Below, in pieces: positions 55,490-64,000 of a DNA stretch of 64,000 nucleotides. Made by a program: the position numbers and the translations under genes. Under the pieces are notes generated by a model, which worked only from the letters and a program-made list of their open reading frames with translations, made no database searches and had not been told where the DNA came from. Origin of the DNA: Heterohyrax brucei (taxonomy: Eukaryota; Chordata; Mammalia; Hyracoidea; Procaviidae); assembly GCA_028571685.1 (NCBI GenBank), contig CM053143.1, forward strand, positions 1,493,501-1,557,500, read 5' to 3'. How positions within the stretch are numbered: the first letter of the stretch is position 1; the number at the start of each line of letters is the position of its first letter.

Positions 55490-57045
55490 AATAAAGCTTG
55501 TCTGGAGTTCGGCTAAGTGTCATCCACCTTTAGGCAAGTCTACAACCTGTTGCAACACAAGGATAATCAATTCTAGTGGACAGCCCATTAACAACACACA
55601 GAAGGGATGGCCTAAGGTGGTGATGTAGTCAGACACATTGTGCCACCCCTCTACATCAAAGACTAAGAAAACAAGTGAAACAGATACAGATGACAGTCTT
55701 GGAACCCTCAGCATCAAAAAAAAGATGAAAAAGACTGAACATAAACTGGCATGAAAAACTGAATGAAAACAGTGCACAAGGGAAGTTACAGCTTGAAGGT
55801 ACTTAGTGGGCCCAGCACAGCATGCCTGTCTTGAGACAAAGTAAGAGACCCAAGGGAAGGAATACAGGAGAGCAACTTCTTAGAATTCCAAGTAGGAGGC
55901 ATAAATTATGCAGACAAACCTGGAGAGTAGTTAGGTGAGCAGGACATGAGCCAGATATAAGAAGGGAAAGTAGGCAACAACTCCTAGGGTCCTGGGGACC
56001 ACAGCGCAGGAAGAGAGCAAGGACTGCCTGCAAGTAGCAGTGGCCAACCACTAAGGCGGGTGGCACACAGGGAGTAGTAGATCCAGAGTGTCGTTGGGAG
56101 ATCACCTAACTGACCAAAACTCTGGCAGCACAGCCCCTAGCATTTGTTTGGAACCAAGTTTCAATTGCTGGCTGCAGTGTACAGGGGCTGTTGGAACCCA
56201 CGCCCAAAGACCAGAGGAGAACATTCCTCCCCCCCCCCTCGCCCTCCCAGTGACTACCAGCGTAAACCCCTAATTCTTCCTGCTCCATCCTCTGCAGACC
56301 CACGGTAAGAGTTCATGCTTCTCAGTTAGCCAGCCTCATCCTACCAATGCCCAGCAACAAGCGTGTGTCTCCAGCAGCCTCTCTACTATCCTGACTGTAC
56401 AGTGAGCAGCAGTCTGTGCTCTGCTCACAAGACTGATAACCAGTGGTGTGGCACACCAGCTCCAGAAGTTACCCCCCCATCCTGCATATCTAATGATAAG
56501 CGGTGAGCAGTTTCCCAAAAGAGGAACTAATGGCCAGCAGAGGCGCGTGCCCGTCTCCGTCTGCTACTCTGCACACTCAGGGAGTAGCAGTGTGCACTCA
56601 TATACCACTGGACAAAAGACAAGTGGTAGTATGTCCCATGCCGTGCCCCACCCCCATGCACATGACAAGCAACAACATGTGTTCCTGTACTGTTGGACTG
56701 ACAACGGTGGTGTTGAACACCTACCATGCCGGTGCTGCCTGCCACCTTGGATACGTGGCCAGTGGTAGTGCATGCTCCTGTGCATCTGGATCTGTGACTC
56801 GCTGGGGCGAGCCTGCCACCACTCTCCCACTGCCCCACCCACTTGTGAGCTGCCTATGCAGACATGTGCCCCTTAACCAATGACATGTGGAAACACATGG
56901 CTACTCTGCTGCCTCCCGCCAATGCTCTGCTGCCCAGCGATCAGTAGTATCACACCTCTGCTGGTCCTCCTTTCCACCCACTGCTACCCTACCACCTGGA
57001 CATAGGCAGCAAGTGCTTTTGTTCCATTAGACTGGAAAAAATGTG
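55490..57045 (+). promoter_or_regulatory. Old L1 5'UTR
   Basis: About 1.5 kb, notably GC-rich at 56100-57000. It shows loosely repeated 'cagcag', 'ctctgct' and 'ccactg' words suggesting diverged internal repeats, and a C-run at 56227-56239. Many overlapping frames on both strands here are chance in GC-rich sequence. Confidence 0.6.
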
Positions 57046-57049
57046 TAGA

Positions 57050-58070
57050 TAAGAAAAGCGTGACACACATGCCTGCCCTGATACAGCAAAGAAAGAAAAA
57101 ACAAAAACAATCAATCAATAAATATGTAAATAAATAACACCTTAATGCCCTATAAAAAAAAAGATAAAATACTTCAAATAACTCAGTACAACAAAGGGAA
57201 AACAAACAAAAAACTTTAAGAGGAATTAGTGATAACTAAACTACCTGGGGAAGAATTGAAAATACTTGTATTTAAGACCCTCAACAAGATCAAAGAAAGC
57301 ACTGAAAAATACTGGAATAATTCAGGAACACAACATAAAAAAGAACGACAAATTCCATGGGCAATAAGAAACTACACAAAAATAACAACTAGAAATTTGG
57401 AAGATTGACAATAAAATATCAGACACAGATAACACAAAGGAAGGATACAGAAATGGAACTGAATCAATGGAAGAAAGAATCACAAAATGGAGGAAAAATC
57501 TTCTGCTGTTCATGTGTTTGAGAAAGAATCAGAAAAAGAATGAAGACAAATGAGGAAACTCTAGAGTGTACGGTCGAAAGGAATAATTGCTGCTTAATAG
57601 GAATTTCAGAAAAGGAAGAGGAAGTAAAAAGCACAGAGAAAATTTTTGAAGACTTATTGTGACAAACCTTTTCCAAGTATTAGAAAAGATGAAATTTTCC
57701 ATCCAAGAAGCCCAATGAAGCCCATGCAAAAGAGACTTCACCCCCAAATTCACTTAGATGTATTAAAAACAGGTTCCAAATCCAAAAACAAGAAAGAATT
57801 CTGAAAGTAGGTTATGAAAAATGCAACCTCACTTACAAAGCGGTGCTAGCAAGACCAAATGGTGATGTCTCATCAGAATCCATGCAGGCAACAAAGCAAG
57901 GGGGTAACATATATAAGATCCTGAAGGAAAATAACTGCCAACACAACAATCACATATCCAGCAAAATTGTTTTAAAAAATAATGAAACTGAGACAATCTC
58001 AGGTGAGCAGAAATTAAGGGAATTTATAAAAACCAGATCAATCTTACAAGAAATATTAAAGAGTCCTTAA
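57050..58070 (+). pseudogene. L1 ORF1, old family
   Basis: The last 75 codons are open (57843-58070: 'MLARPNGDVSSESMQ', then 'KLREFIKTRSILQEILKSP') and equal the ORF1 C-terminal domain. Upstream, the coiled-coil and RRM sequences are present with stops. Confidence 0.75.
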
Positions 58071-58084
58071 TATAGATAACCATT

Positions 58085-59640
58085 AACATGATTCCACAAG
58101 AAAGCTTTTAGAACAGAGAGTTTCAGTAAAGTGGCCGAGTACAAGATCCATAAACAGAAAACAACTGAACTCTTCTACACTAACAATGAGAAGTCTAAAA
58201 AGGAAATCGAGAAAACAATACTATTTATAATATCTGCCTAAAGGATAAAATACCCAGAACTAAATCTAACCAGGAACATAGAAGACTTATACAAGTCAAA
58301 CTGCAAAGTACTACTGTGAGAAACCAAGAGACCTACATAAATGAAAACATATTCACACTCATGAATAGAAGACTTACCACTGAGGAAATTACAATACTAC
58401 CTAAAGAGATCTATTGATATAATACAATCCCAATTCAAATCCCAACAACATTCTTCAACTAAACAGAAAAACTAATCTCCAGGTTGATATGGAAAGGAAA
58501 GATAAGGCAATATTAGCAAACAAAGTAAGAGATCTTATAAGTCCTGATCTCAGAATTTACTATACGGTCACAGTAATCAAAAAAGTCAGGTCACTGTTAC
58601 AATGGACACATAGATTAATGAAATTTAATTTGAACACAGAGGTAAATCCATTCATTTCTGGACAGCTGATTTTCAACAGGCTGTCAAAGTGCATTCGATG
58701 GGAAGACACAGTCTCTTGAACAAGTGGTGATGGTCAAACTGGATATCCATTAGCAGAAAAATAAAACAGGTTCCATGCCTCACACTGCACAAAAACTAAC
58801 TCAAAATGGATCAATGACATCCGTGTTAAAGCTAAAACTATATTTCTGGATGATAACATATGGACAAAGCTAGGGGTCCTATTTTTGTCATAAATACACT
58901 ATCAAAAGCAAATAAAATGCATAAACAAAAGAAGATAAACTAGATGGCTGGGGCTTCCTAAAAACTAAATACTTATACCCATCAAAAGACTTAACCAAAA
59001 GGGTAGAAAAAGAAACTATAGACTAGGAAATAATTTTTTGGCAATGATACATCTTACAAAGTCTAAAAAAATACATAGAAAACATCAACAATTCAACAAC
59101 AGAAGGACAAACAATGCACCCAGAAATTGGGCAAAGTACATGAACAGACACTTCACCAAAGAGGACATTCAGGAGACTCACAAATGTACATGAAGAGATC
59201 CCTACTATCACTAGCCATTAGAGAGATGCAAATCAAAAACTACAATGAGATACTATCTCATCCCTGTCAAAATGGCATTGATCAAAAAAATAAATAAGAG
59301 ATGCTGGCAAGGCTGTAGGGAGACTAGAACTCTTACATCCTGCTGGTGGTATTGTAAAATGGTACACAAACTCTGGGAAATGATGTGGCACTGCATCAAA
59401 GAACTAGAAATAGTAATACCATATGATCCAGCAATGTCACTGTTATGTATATGCCCTAGAGAGCTAATAATAGAAACATGAATAGACATATGTGCATCTA
59501 TGTTTATTGCAGCACTATTCACAATAGCAAAATGCTGGAAACAACCTAAGCGCCCATTGATGGATAAATGAATAGACAAACTGTGGTACGTATATATAAT
59601 GGAATAAAGAATAACAGTAAGATATCAAAAACATAATATG
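58085..59640 (+). pseudogene. L1 ORF2 C-terminal half, old family
   Basis: It starts after the catalytic RT motif. Open parts: 58489-58719 ('DLISPDLRIYYTVTVIKK') and 59245-59481 ('KRCWQGCRETRTLTSCWWYCKMVHKLWE'), the latter being the cysteine-containing C-terminal domain. Stops and shifts lie between. Confidence 0.8.
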
Positions 59641-59804
59641 GATGAGTCTGGAGGGCATGATGCTGAGTGAAATAAGTCACTCACAAAAAAAGACAAATAC
59701 TGCACAGTCTCACTTTCATTAAAAGACAAGAAAAGGTACACACGGAAAGCAGTATTCTCTGATGGTTACCAGGGATAGGAAGGGCAATCACTTTCTGCAT
59801 ATTA

Positions 59805-59968
59805 ATTGTTGTTGTTAAGTGCTGTCAAGTCAGTTCGGACTCATAATGACCCTGTGGGACAGAGTAGGATGGCCCCACAGGACTCTGGAGGAGCTTTTGT
59901 TGGATTTGAACTGCTGATCTTTTGATTAGCACCTGAGCTCTTAATCACCATGTCACCAGAGTTCCTCC
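59805..59968 (-). repeat. AfroSINE with (AAC)n-like tail
   Basis: Plus-strand left edge 'ttgttgttgttaagtgctgt' is the 3' tail. It is followed by 'caagtcagttcggactcata', 'gaccctgtgggacagagtag' and 'cttaatcaccatgtcaccag'. The tail is the same type as in the RTE copies at 4313 and 22404. Confidence 0.85.
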
Positions 59969-59987
59969 TAGATAGTAACATACATTC

Positions 59988-60021
59988 TGTGTGTGTATGT
60001 GTGTGTGTTGTGCGTGTGTGA
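59988..60021 (+). repeat. (TG)n microsatellite, interrupted
   Basis: TG runs broken by 'ta' and 'tgcg'. Confidence 0.85.
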
Positions 60022-60128
60022 TAAGAAAGGTAATACCTAATATGGATGAAGTCTTCAAAACTTGACCAAGGTAAATGACGACACTAAGAAGTAGACAAGA
60101 ATGAGGGACAACTTCAGTAAATACTATA

Positions 60129-60613
60129 CGTCATGGCTTGAATTGCACCTCCCACCCCCAAAAGCATGTATCTGTTTGGCTGGACCATGATTCCCGATAC
60201 CCTGTGATATTCTCCTATGTTGTAAATCCTGCCTCTGTGATGTTAATGAGAATGGGCAGTCGTTGTGTTAGTGAGGGAGAAGTACTGTGTGCTATATCGT
60301 GTGCTGAGGCACTCGCTTAGGATACAAAGGCAAGAGGAGCAAACAGAGAACTGGAGACTTCACACCATCAGGAGAGAAGCAGTGCCAAGAGCAGGAAGTG
60401 TCCTTTGGACCTGAGGTCCCTGTACCACAGAAGCTGACAGTATAGGGGGAGTTTGAAGACAAGGACCTTCTGTCAGAGCTAACAAAGAAAAAGTTCTCCT
60501 GGAGCTGATCCCTAAGTTAGGACTTTTGCATACCTTTTTGTGAGATCATAGATTTTTCTATTTAAAGCCATCTACTTTTGGTATTTCTGTTACAGAACTA
60601 GATTATTAAGACA
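60129..60613 (+). mobile_element. Solo LTR, MaLR-like, diverged
   Basis: It begins 'cgtcatggcttgaattgca' (TG changed to CG) and ends 'actagattattaagaca'. The flanks are 'ctata' (60124-60128) and 'ttata' (60614-60618), a 5-bp duplication with one change. 5 bp suits the ERVL-MaLR group. Internal blocks match the other MaLR-like copies. Confidence 0.8.
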
Positions 60614-60649
60614 TTATAAGATACACAATTTTTCAAAAATAGTAATAAA

Positions 60650-60820
60650 AACCGAAACAAAACAGACCCAGTGCCATGGAGCTGACTGTAACTCATAGTG
60701 ACCCTGTAGGTCAGAGTAGAACTGCCCCACGGAGTTCCCAAGGAGTGCCTGGTAGATTTGAACTGCCAACCTTTTGATTAGCAGATGTAGCACTTAACCA
60801 CTGTGCCAGTAAGGCTTCCA
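60650..60820 (-). repeat. AfroSINE
   Basis: Plus-strand 'acagacccagtgccatggag', 'gaactgccccacggagttcc', 'gaactgccaaccttttgatt' and 'cttaaccactgtgccagtaa'. Confidence 0.85.
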
Positions 60821-61059
60821 AAAAAAGTAACAGCATGCAAAAAATATGTGTGTTGTTACACAGGTAGGTGTATATACTACATGGATATGAAAAGCATGTG
60901 TGTGTGCATATATAAATGTATTTGTGGGCACATGTATATTCATGTTTGTATGTGCTGCAGTATGTTTACTTATGTAATGAAGTACATGAGGCACAGTTAT
61001 AGATACTTCCTAAACATATCCAAAGAACTCTTGGGATTGATGTAGTGAGTTTGAAGTCT
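60821..61059. other. TG/TA-rich sequence
   Basis: An imperfect alternating purine-pyrimidine stretch (about 60840-60960: repeated 'tgtg', 'tata', 'catgt') gives frames of 66 and 80 codons by chance. No gene. Confidence 0.5.
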
Positions 61060-61825
61060 CAGGACAATAGTTTCATGGGACAAATAGGTCAACCGGCGTA
61101 ACTTAGCTCATAATGATAATGTTCTCTGTCATAGTTCTGTGAGCAGCATTTGTGGTCTTAAAAGTTTGTGAGTAGCTATCTAAGATACGAGTCTTGGTCT
61201 TCTGTTGTCTGGATGAAAGGAGAGTGATCTGGATAAAAGGAGACTGAAGGAAGAAAAGATTTAAAGGGGAAATTAGTCCATGGGCTTGATGGCCTATGAA
61301 AATCACAACCTCTTCTAATCCGAGACCAGAACTGGGTGGTGTCCAGCTGTCACTACCAGCTATATTGACCAGAGATGTGATCGAAGGTCCCAGTTGGAAT
61401 GGGAGCAAATGTAGAACAAAACTCAAATTCATAAAAAAACGACCAGAGTTACTTGAACGATAGAGGCTAGAGGAACCCTTGAGGTACTCTTTTAACTTGT
61501 ATTTAAAGCCACTCCTGGAGGTCGCCTTTCACCCAAATAACCAATAACACCTGTGAGGGACATGCTTCTTTAAACAATTAACTGCGTGAGACCAAGTGTT
61601 CAACATATATCCCAAAGGAAAGATGAGAATGCAAGCAGGGGCAGGGACACTGACTGGACGAAAACGGGCAAATGGGGTGGGTACAGTGAGGGTACCGACA
61701 TTTTGTGGGAACTGTAACCAATATCCCAGAATAATTTGTGTCTGAATTATGGAACAGAAATCTAATTTTTCTGTGTAAACCTTCACCTAAAACTCCATAA
61801 AATATTTAAAAAAGAAAACAACAAA
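61060..61825 (+). mobile_element. L1-type 3'UTR fragment, other family
   Basis: 'gtggtcttaaaagtttgtga', 'gtagctatctaagatacgag', 'caaatgtagaacaaaactca' and 'taaaccttcacctaaaact' lead into an A-rich end at about 61800-61825. The first block resembles 'gtgttcttaaaagctagcaa' in the L1 3'UTR at 2205, so I read it as the 3'UTR of another L1 family. Confidence 0.5.
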
Positions 61826-62127
61826 ACACACAGAGCTTGACAATTCTTTCATTACCAAACAGAAAATAATACAGGGACCTATTTTAGTGTTTTACAATGT
61901 GACTCAAAGCTATACAGTGATTCTTCTTTACCACGAGGGTCATATTTGCATATATAAAATTCCCTATACTTTCTAAACGGTGCTTATCAGACTTACTAAC
62001 ATTTCCATACTTAGAAGTCTCATGAGCACCTCACACTAAAGATTTGCATTCTCGACCTCATCTTTTACAATCTTTCACACCCTTGATGACTTCACTCTAC
62101 CCATACTAGCATCTTTTCTGTTCCTGG
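61826..62127. other. Unassigned sequence
   Basis: Nothing recognised. Confidence 0.4.
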
Positions 62128-62208
62128 AGCCCCTGAAACCCTGAGGGCAGTTCTACTCTGTCCAAGAGAGTCTCTATCAGTCAGAATCCACTGGACAGCA
62201 ATTTCTTT
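62128..62208 (+). repeat. AfroSINE 3' half
   Basis: 'gaaaccctgagggcagttct', 'actctgtccaagagagtctc' and 'gtcagaatccactggacag', then a T-rich tail. Confidence 0.75.
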
Positions 62209-62221
62209 TTGGGGGAGCGCA

Positions 62222-62380
62222 GTGGTGCGGAGCCCTGGTGATGCAGTTACTAGCAGCTTGGCAGCTAACTGTAACACAGGAAGCTGAATTATTTCGGCAG
62301 CTCCTTGGAAACCCTACAAGGCAATTCTACTCTGTCCTATAGGGTATCTGTTAGAATCGGCAGGACAGCAGTGAGTTTAA
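62222..62380 (+). repeat. AfroSINE
   Basis: 'tgcggagccctggtgatgca' to 'ctctgtcctatagggtatct' and 'gaatcggcaggacagcagtg'. The head is intact and the 3' block is altered. It directly follows another SINE in the same orientation. Confidence 0.8.
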
Positions 62381-62384
62381 AGAT

Positions 62385-62760
62385 ACCTTGCCCTTCTCAC
62401 TTCAGAGCCTTAACAATAGCTTTTACACTGCATGAGTTTCTTTTTTCCCTGTTGTTTGTATGGTTTGGCTTTCTTGCCTTTCAGACCTTTGCTTAAACCA
62501 CTGCCCTGAAGAGGCCTTCTCTGATTATTCAAACTGAATTTGCCAGGTGGTTACTATACTGTTATTAAAATAAAATTCCTAACATTTATTATAGCTAAGA
62601 TTTTTTTTCATCTATTTATTTGTTTGTTGATTGTCTATCCCCACTGCTCATAATGCAGCCGAAAAAGATTAGTGGCTATTGTTAACTTTTGTACCCCCCA
62701 GTGAGAAGAGGGTCCAATCTACAATATGTGTTCAGTAAGCATTATCAAATGCAGGCTTCT
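62385..62760 (+). repeat. L2 3' end
   Basis: 'cagacctttgcttaaaccac', 'gaagaggccttctctgatta', 'tatttatttgtttgttgatt' and 'gttcagtaagcattatcaaa' fit the L2 terminus in order. Confidence 0.75.
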
Positions 62761-63003
62761 ACTATCTTTTGAAATCTCTTTTTTCTGAGGGTTTTAGAGT
62801 CCCTGCCCCTTTAATTGTCTAGGTCAGAATGGAACAGAGAGCTTTGAAAGGAAGATAATAAATGAAACAAGGCCTAAATCTGTATGACAGAGGCACTTGT
62901 GATATCTACAGAAGAGTGAACAACTGTAATTCAACTACAGGAAAGATTAGAGGGGATATACAAAAATATTTCTGTTTCTTTATTTTTGGTGTATCTACCA
63001 AGC
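62761..63003. other. Unassigned sequence
   Basis: Nothing recognised. Confidence 0.35.
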
Positions 63004-63165
63004 ATGAGGAGCCCTGCTGGCTCAGCAGTTAAGAGCATGGCTGCTAACCAAAACGTCAGCAGCCCGAATTCACCAGCCACTCCTGGGAACACTCCCTGGC
63101 CAGTTCTACTCTGTCCTCTGAAGCTATAATAAGTTGAAATTGAGCAGAAAGTTTGGGATACTGGG
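63004..63165 (+). repeat. AfroSINE
   Basis: 'gaggagccctgctggctcag', 'gctgctaaccaaaacgtcag', 'ccagttctactctgtcctct'. The 3' block 'aagttgaaattgagcagaaa' is strongly mutated. Confidence 0.8.
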
Positions 63166-63772
63166 GTAAAATGCTATTATTAATGTGGTAGCAGGTCCAC
63201 AAATGTTAGACCACTGGGCTTATGCCATCGTCCTAATTTTGCAAATAATTTTCCTATAAGATACCACATTATCATTGCTGCTGTTTTGATCTTTTCTTGT
63301 TACCTTTCATTGACTGTAAAGTTCTTGAGAGACTGGAACATCACAGAAGGAAAGTAAGGCCAATGTCAGAAGACAGAATTCTCATAGTACTCAGTTTTCA
63401 CACAGCAGGAACTCAGTTGTTTATTGTTTTATTTTAAGTGTCTTGCCTCACCTGTGTTATAATCCTGACAACAGGTGTAACTTGACTGTATTATTGAGTA
63501 AATCAAAAGCGTCCAAATTGTGGGACATTCTTCAAAGCAGCTGCAGTACACTCTTAAAAACATCAATATCCTAGAAAAAATTGCAAACTGTTCTAGATTA
63601 AAGAACACTAAAGAGAAACAGTGTCCAAATGCAACCAATGAGTAATTCTTGATTGATTCCATGATTGAAAGAAAAATAATAGATATAAAGGATATTATTT
63701 GAACACTTAGGAAAAATAAAATAGGGATATTGATATGTTAGGTAATAGCATTGTATTTCACTGTTTTATGAG
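63166..63772. other. Unassigned; possible old L2 fragment
   Basis: Near 63390-63425, 'cacacagcaggaactcagtt' recalls an L2 or MIR end. The 77-codon antisense frame at 63429-63662 is featureless. Confidence 0.3.
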
Positions 63773-64000
63773 GGTTTTAGACATCTAGTGCTGCTCTAAC
63801 AGAAATATCACAAGGGAGGATGGCTTTAACAAAAGAAAGTTTATTCTTACACAACCCAATAGGCTACAGGCCTGAATACGGGGTGTCTGCCCCAGGGAAA
63901 GGGCTTTTACCCTTGTCAGCTCTGGAGGAAAGTCTTTGTGTTGCATCAGTCTTCGGTCAGGAAGCTTCTTGGCACAGGAATCTCGGGTCTGAAGAACGTG
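63773..64000 (-). mobile_element. MaLR-like LTR, cut by the window end
   Basis: 'agacatctagtgctgctcta', 'gatggctttaacaaaagaaa', 'gttgcatcagtcttcggtca' and 'ggaagcttcttggcacagga' match the LTR at 34945-35464 in the same orientation. The rest lies outside the window. Confidence 0.82.

Larger units (their letters stand above)
55490..59804 (+). mobile_element. Older L1, internally deleted, plus strand
   Basis: Order: GC-rich 5'UTR (55490-57045), ORF1 (57050-58070), then directly the second half of ORF2 (58085-59640) and 3'UTR (to about 59804). The endonuclease and most of the RT are missing. Its ORFs are more diverged from the 9-16 kb copy than the 32-40 kb copy is, so it belongs to an older L1 family. 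A SINE abuts the end. Confidence 0.82.

Noticed and set aside
56088..56883. Cluster of overlapping frames of 60-126 codons on both strands
   Set aside because: GC-rich old L1 5'UTR; stops are rare by composition. No domain, no consistent codon pattern, and ORF1 follows at 57050.
60794..61045. 80-codon plus and 66-codon minus frames rich in C, Y, H and T
   Set aside because: Product of a TG/TA/CA alternating sequence; low-complexity artefact.
1..64000. Search for a host gene, tRNA, rRNA or prokaryote-type system
   Set aside because: The tRNA-like sequences are SINE heads without an intact cloverleaf. All protein similarities seen are to L1, RTE, Tigger1 or ERV-L. No operon-like gene order exists.

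Overview
This window is repeat-dense mammalian nuclear DNA. I find no convincing host protein-coding exon, tRNA, rRNA or CRISPR array. Nearly every long open frame is a piece, or an antisense shadow, of a transposable element. The strongest taxonomic clue is a tRNA-headed SINE present about 25 times. Its 3' end (the 'actctatggggcagttctactctg' and 'atgagtcggaatcgactcgatggca' blocks, read with substitutions) is shared with RTE-type LINEs that also occur here. SINE plus RTE is the AfroSINE/RTE pair of Afrotheria, so the host is an afrotherian. The large, recently active L1s make a proboscidean (elephant-like) source plausible, but I cannot separate this from hyrax, sirenian or other afrotherians by eye.

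Layout. 1-2840: 3' end of a young L1 inside older, rearranged L1. 3461-3790: SINEs. 4313-5590: RTE (minus). 5830-7320: ancient L1M/HAL1-like 5'UTR and ORF1 (plus). 7322-17950: an older minus-strand L1 split into four pieces by a MaLR-like LTR (8399-8965), a 7.2-kb nearly intact L1 (9457-16654, minus) and a SINE (17505-17678). 18.1-19.8 kb: LTR, RTE and SINE fragments. 19861-20756: young 5'-truncated L1 with a perfect 16-bp target duplication. 21.6-24.0 kb: LTR-like sequence, SINE and RTE. 24.05-26.25 kb: repeat-poor. 26.2-30.4 kb: LTRs, SINEs and an ERV-L pol relic (minus) split by another LTR. 30.56-31.99 kb: ancient L1 (minus) cut by three SINEs. 32188-40084: a decayed full-length L1 (plus) with a 15-bp target duplication, carrying an LTR, a local duplication and an (AG)n expansion. 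40.5-43.8 kb: mostly unassigned. 44036-45470: L1 3'UTR (minus) interrupted by a 1020-bp solo LTR with exact 6-bp duplications. 45.5-47.1 kb: MIR copies. 47562-50042: Tigger1 relic. 50.1-51.8 kb: RTE, SINE, MIR and L2 fragments. 51.8-55.0 kb: repeat-poor, with an X-box-like motif. 55490-59810: internally deleted old L1 (plus). 59.8-64.0 kb: SINEs, MaLR-like LTRs, an L1-type 3'UTR and L2.

The insertions nest, so relative ages can be read directly: ancient L1M, MIR, L2, Tigger1 and ERV-L first; then older L1, RTE, AfroSINE and MaLR-like LTRs; then the young L1s and the 6-bp-TSD solo LTR. No cooperating gene system is present. The most informative items are the young L1 with its two-unit 5'UTR, the two L1 3'UTR classes, and the solo LTR whose empty site can be read from a paralogous L1 copy. 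Family names were assigned by reading and from memory of consensus elements, not by a database search.
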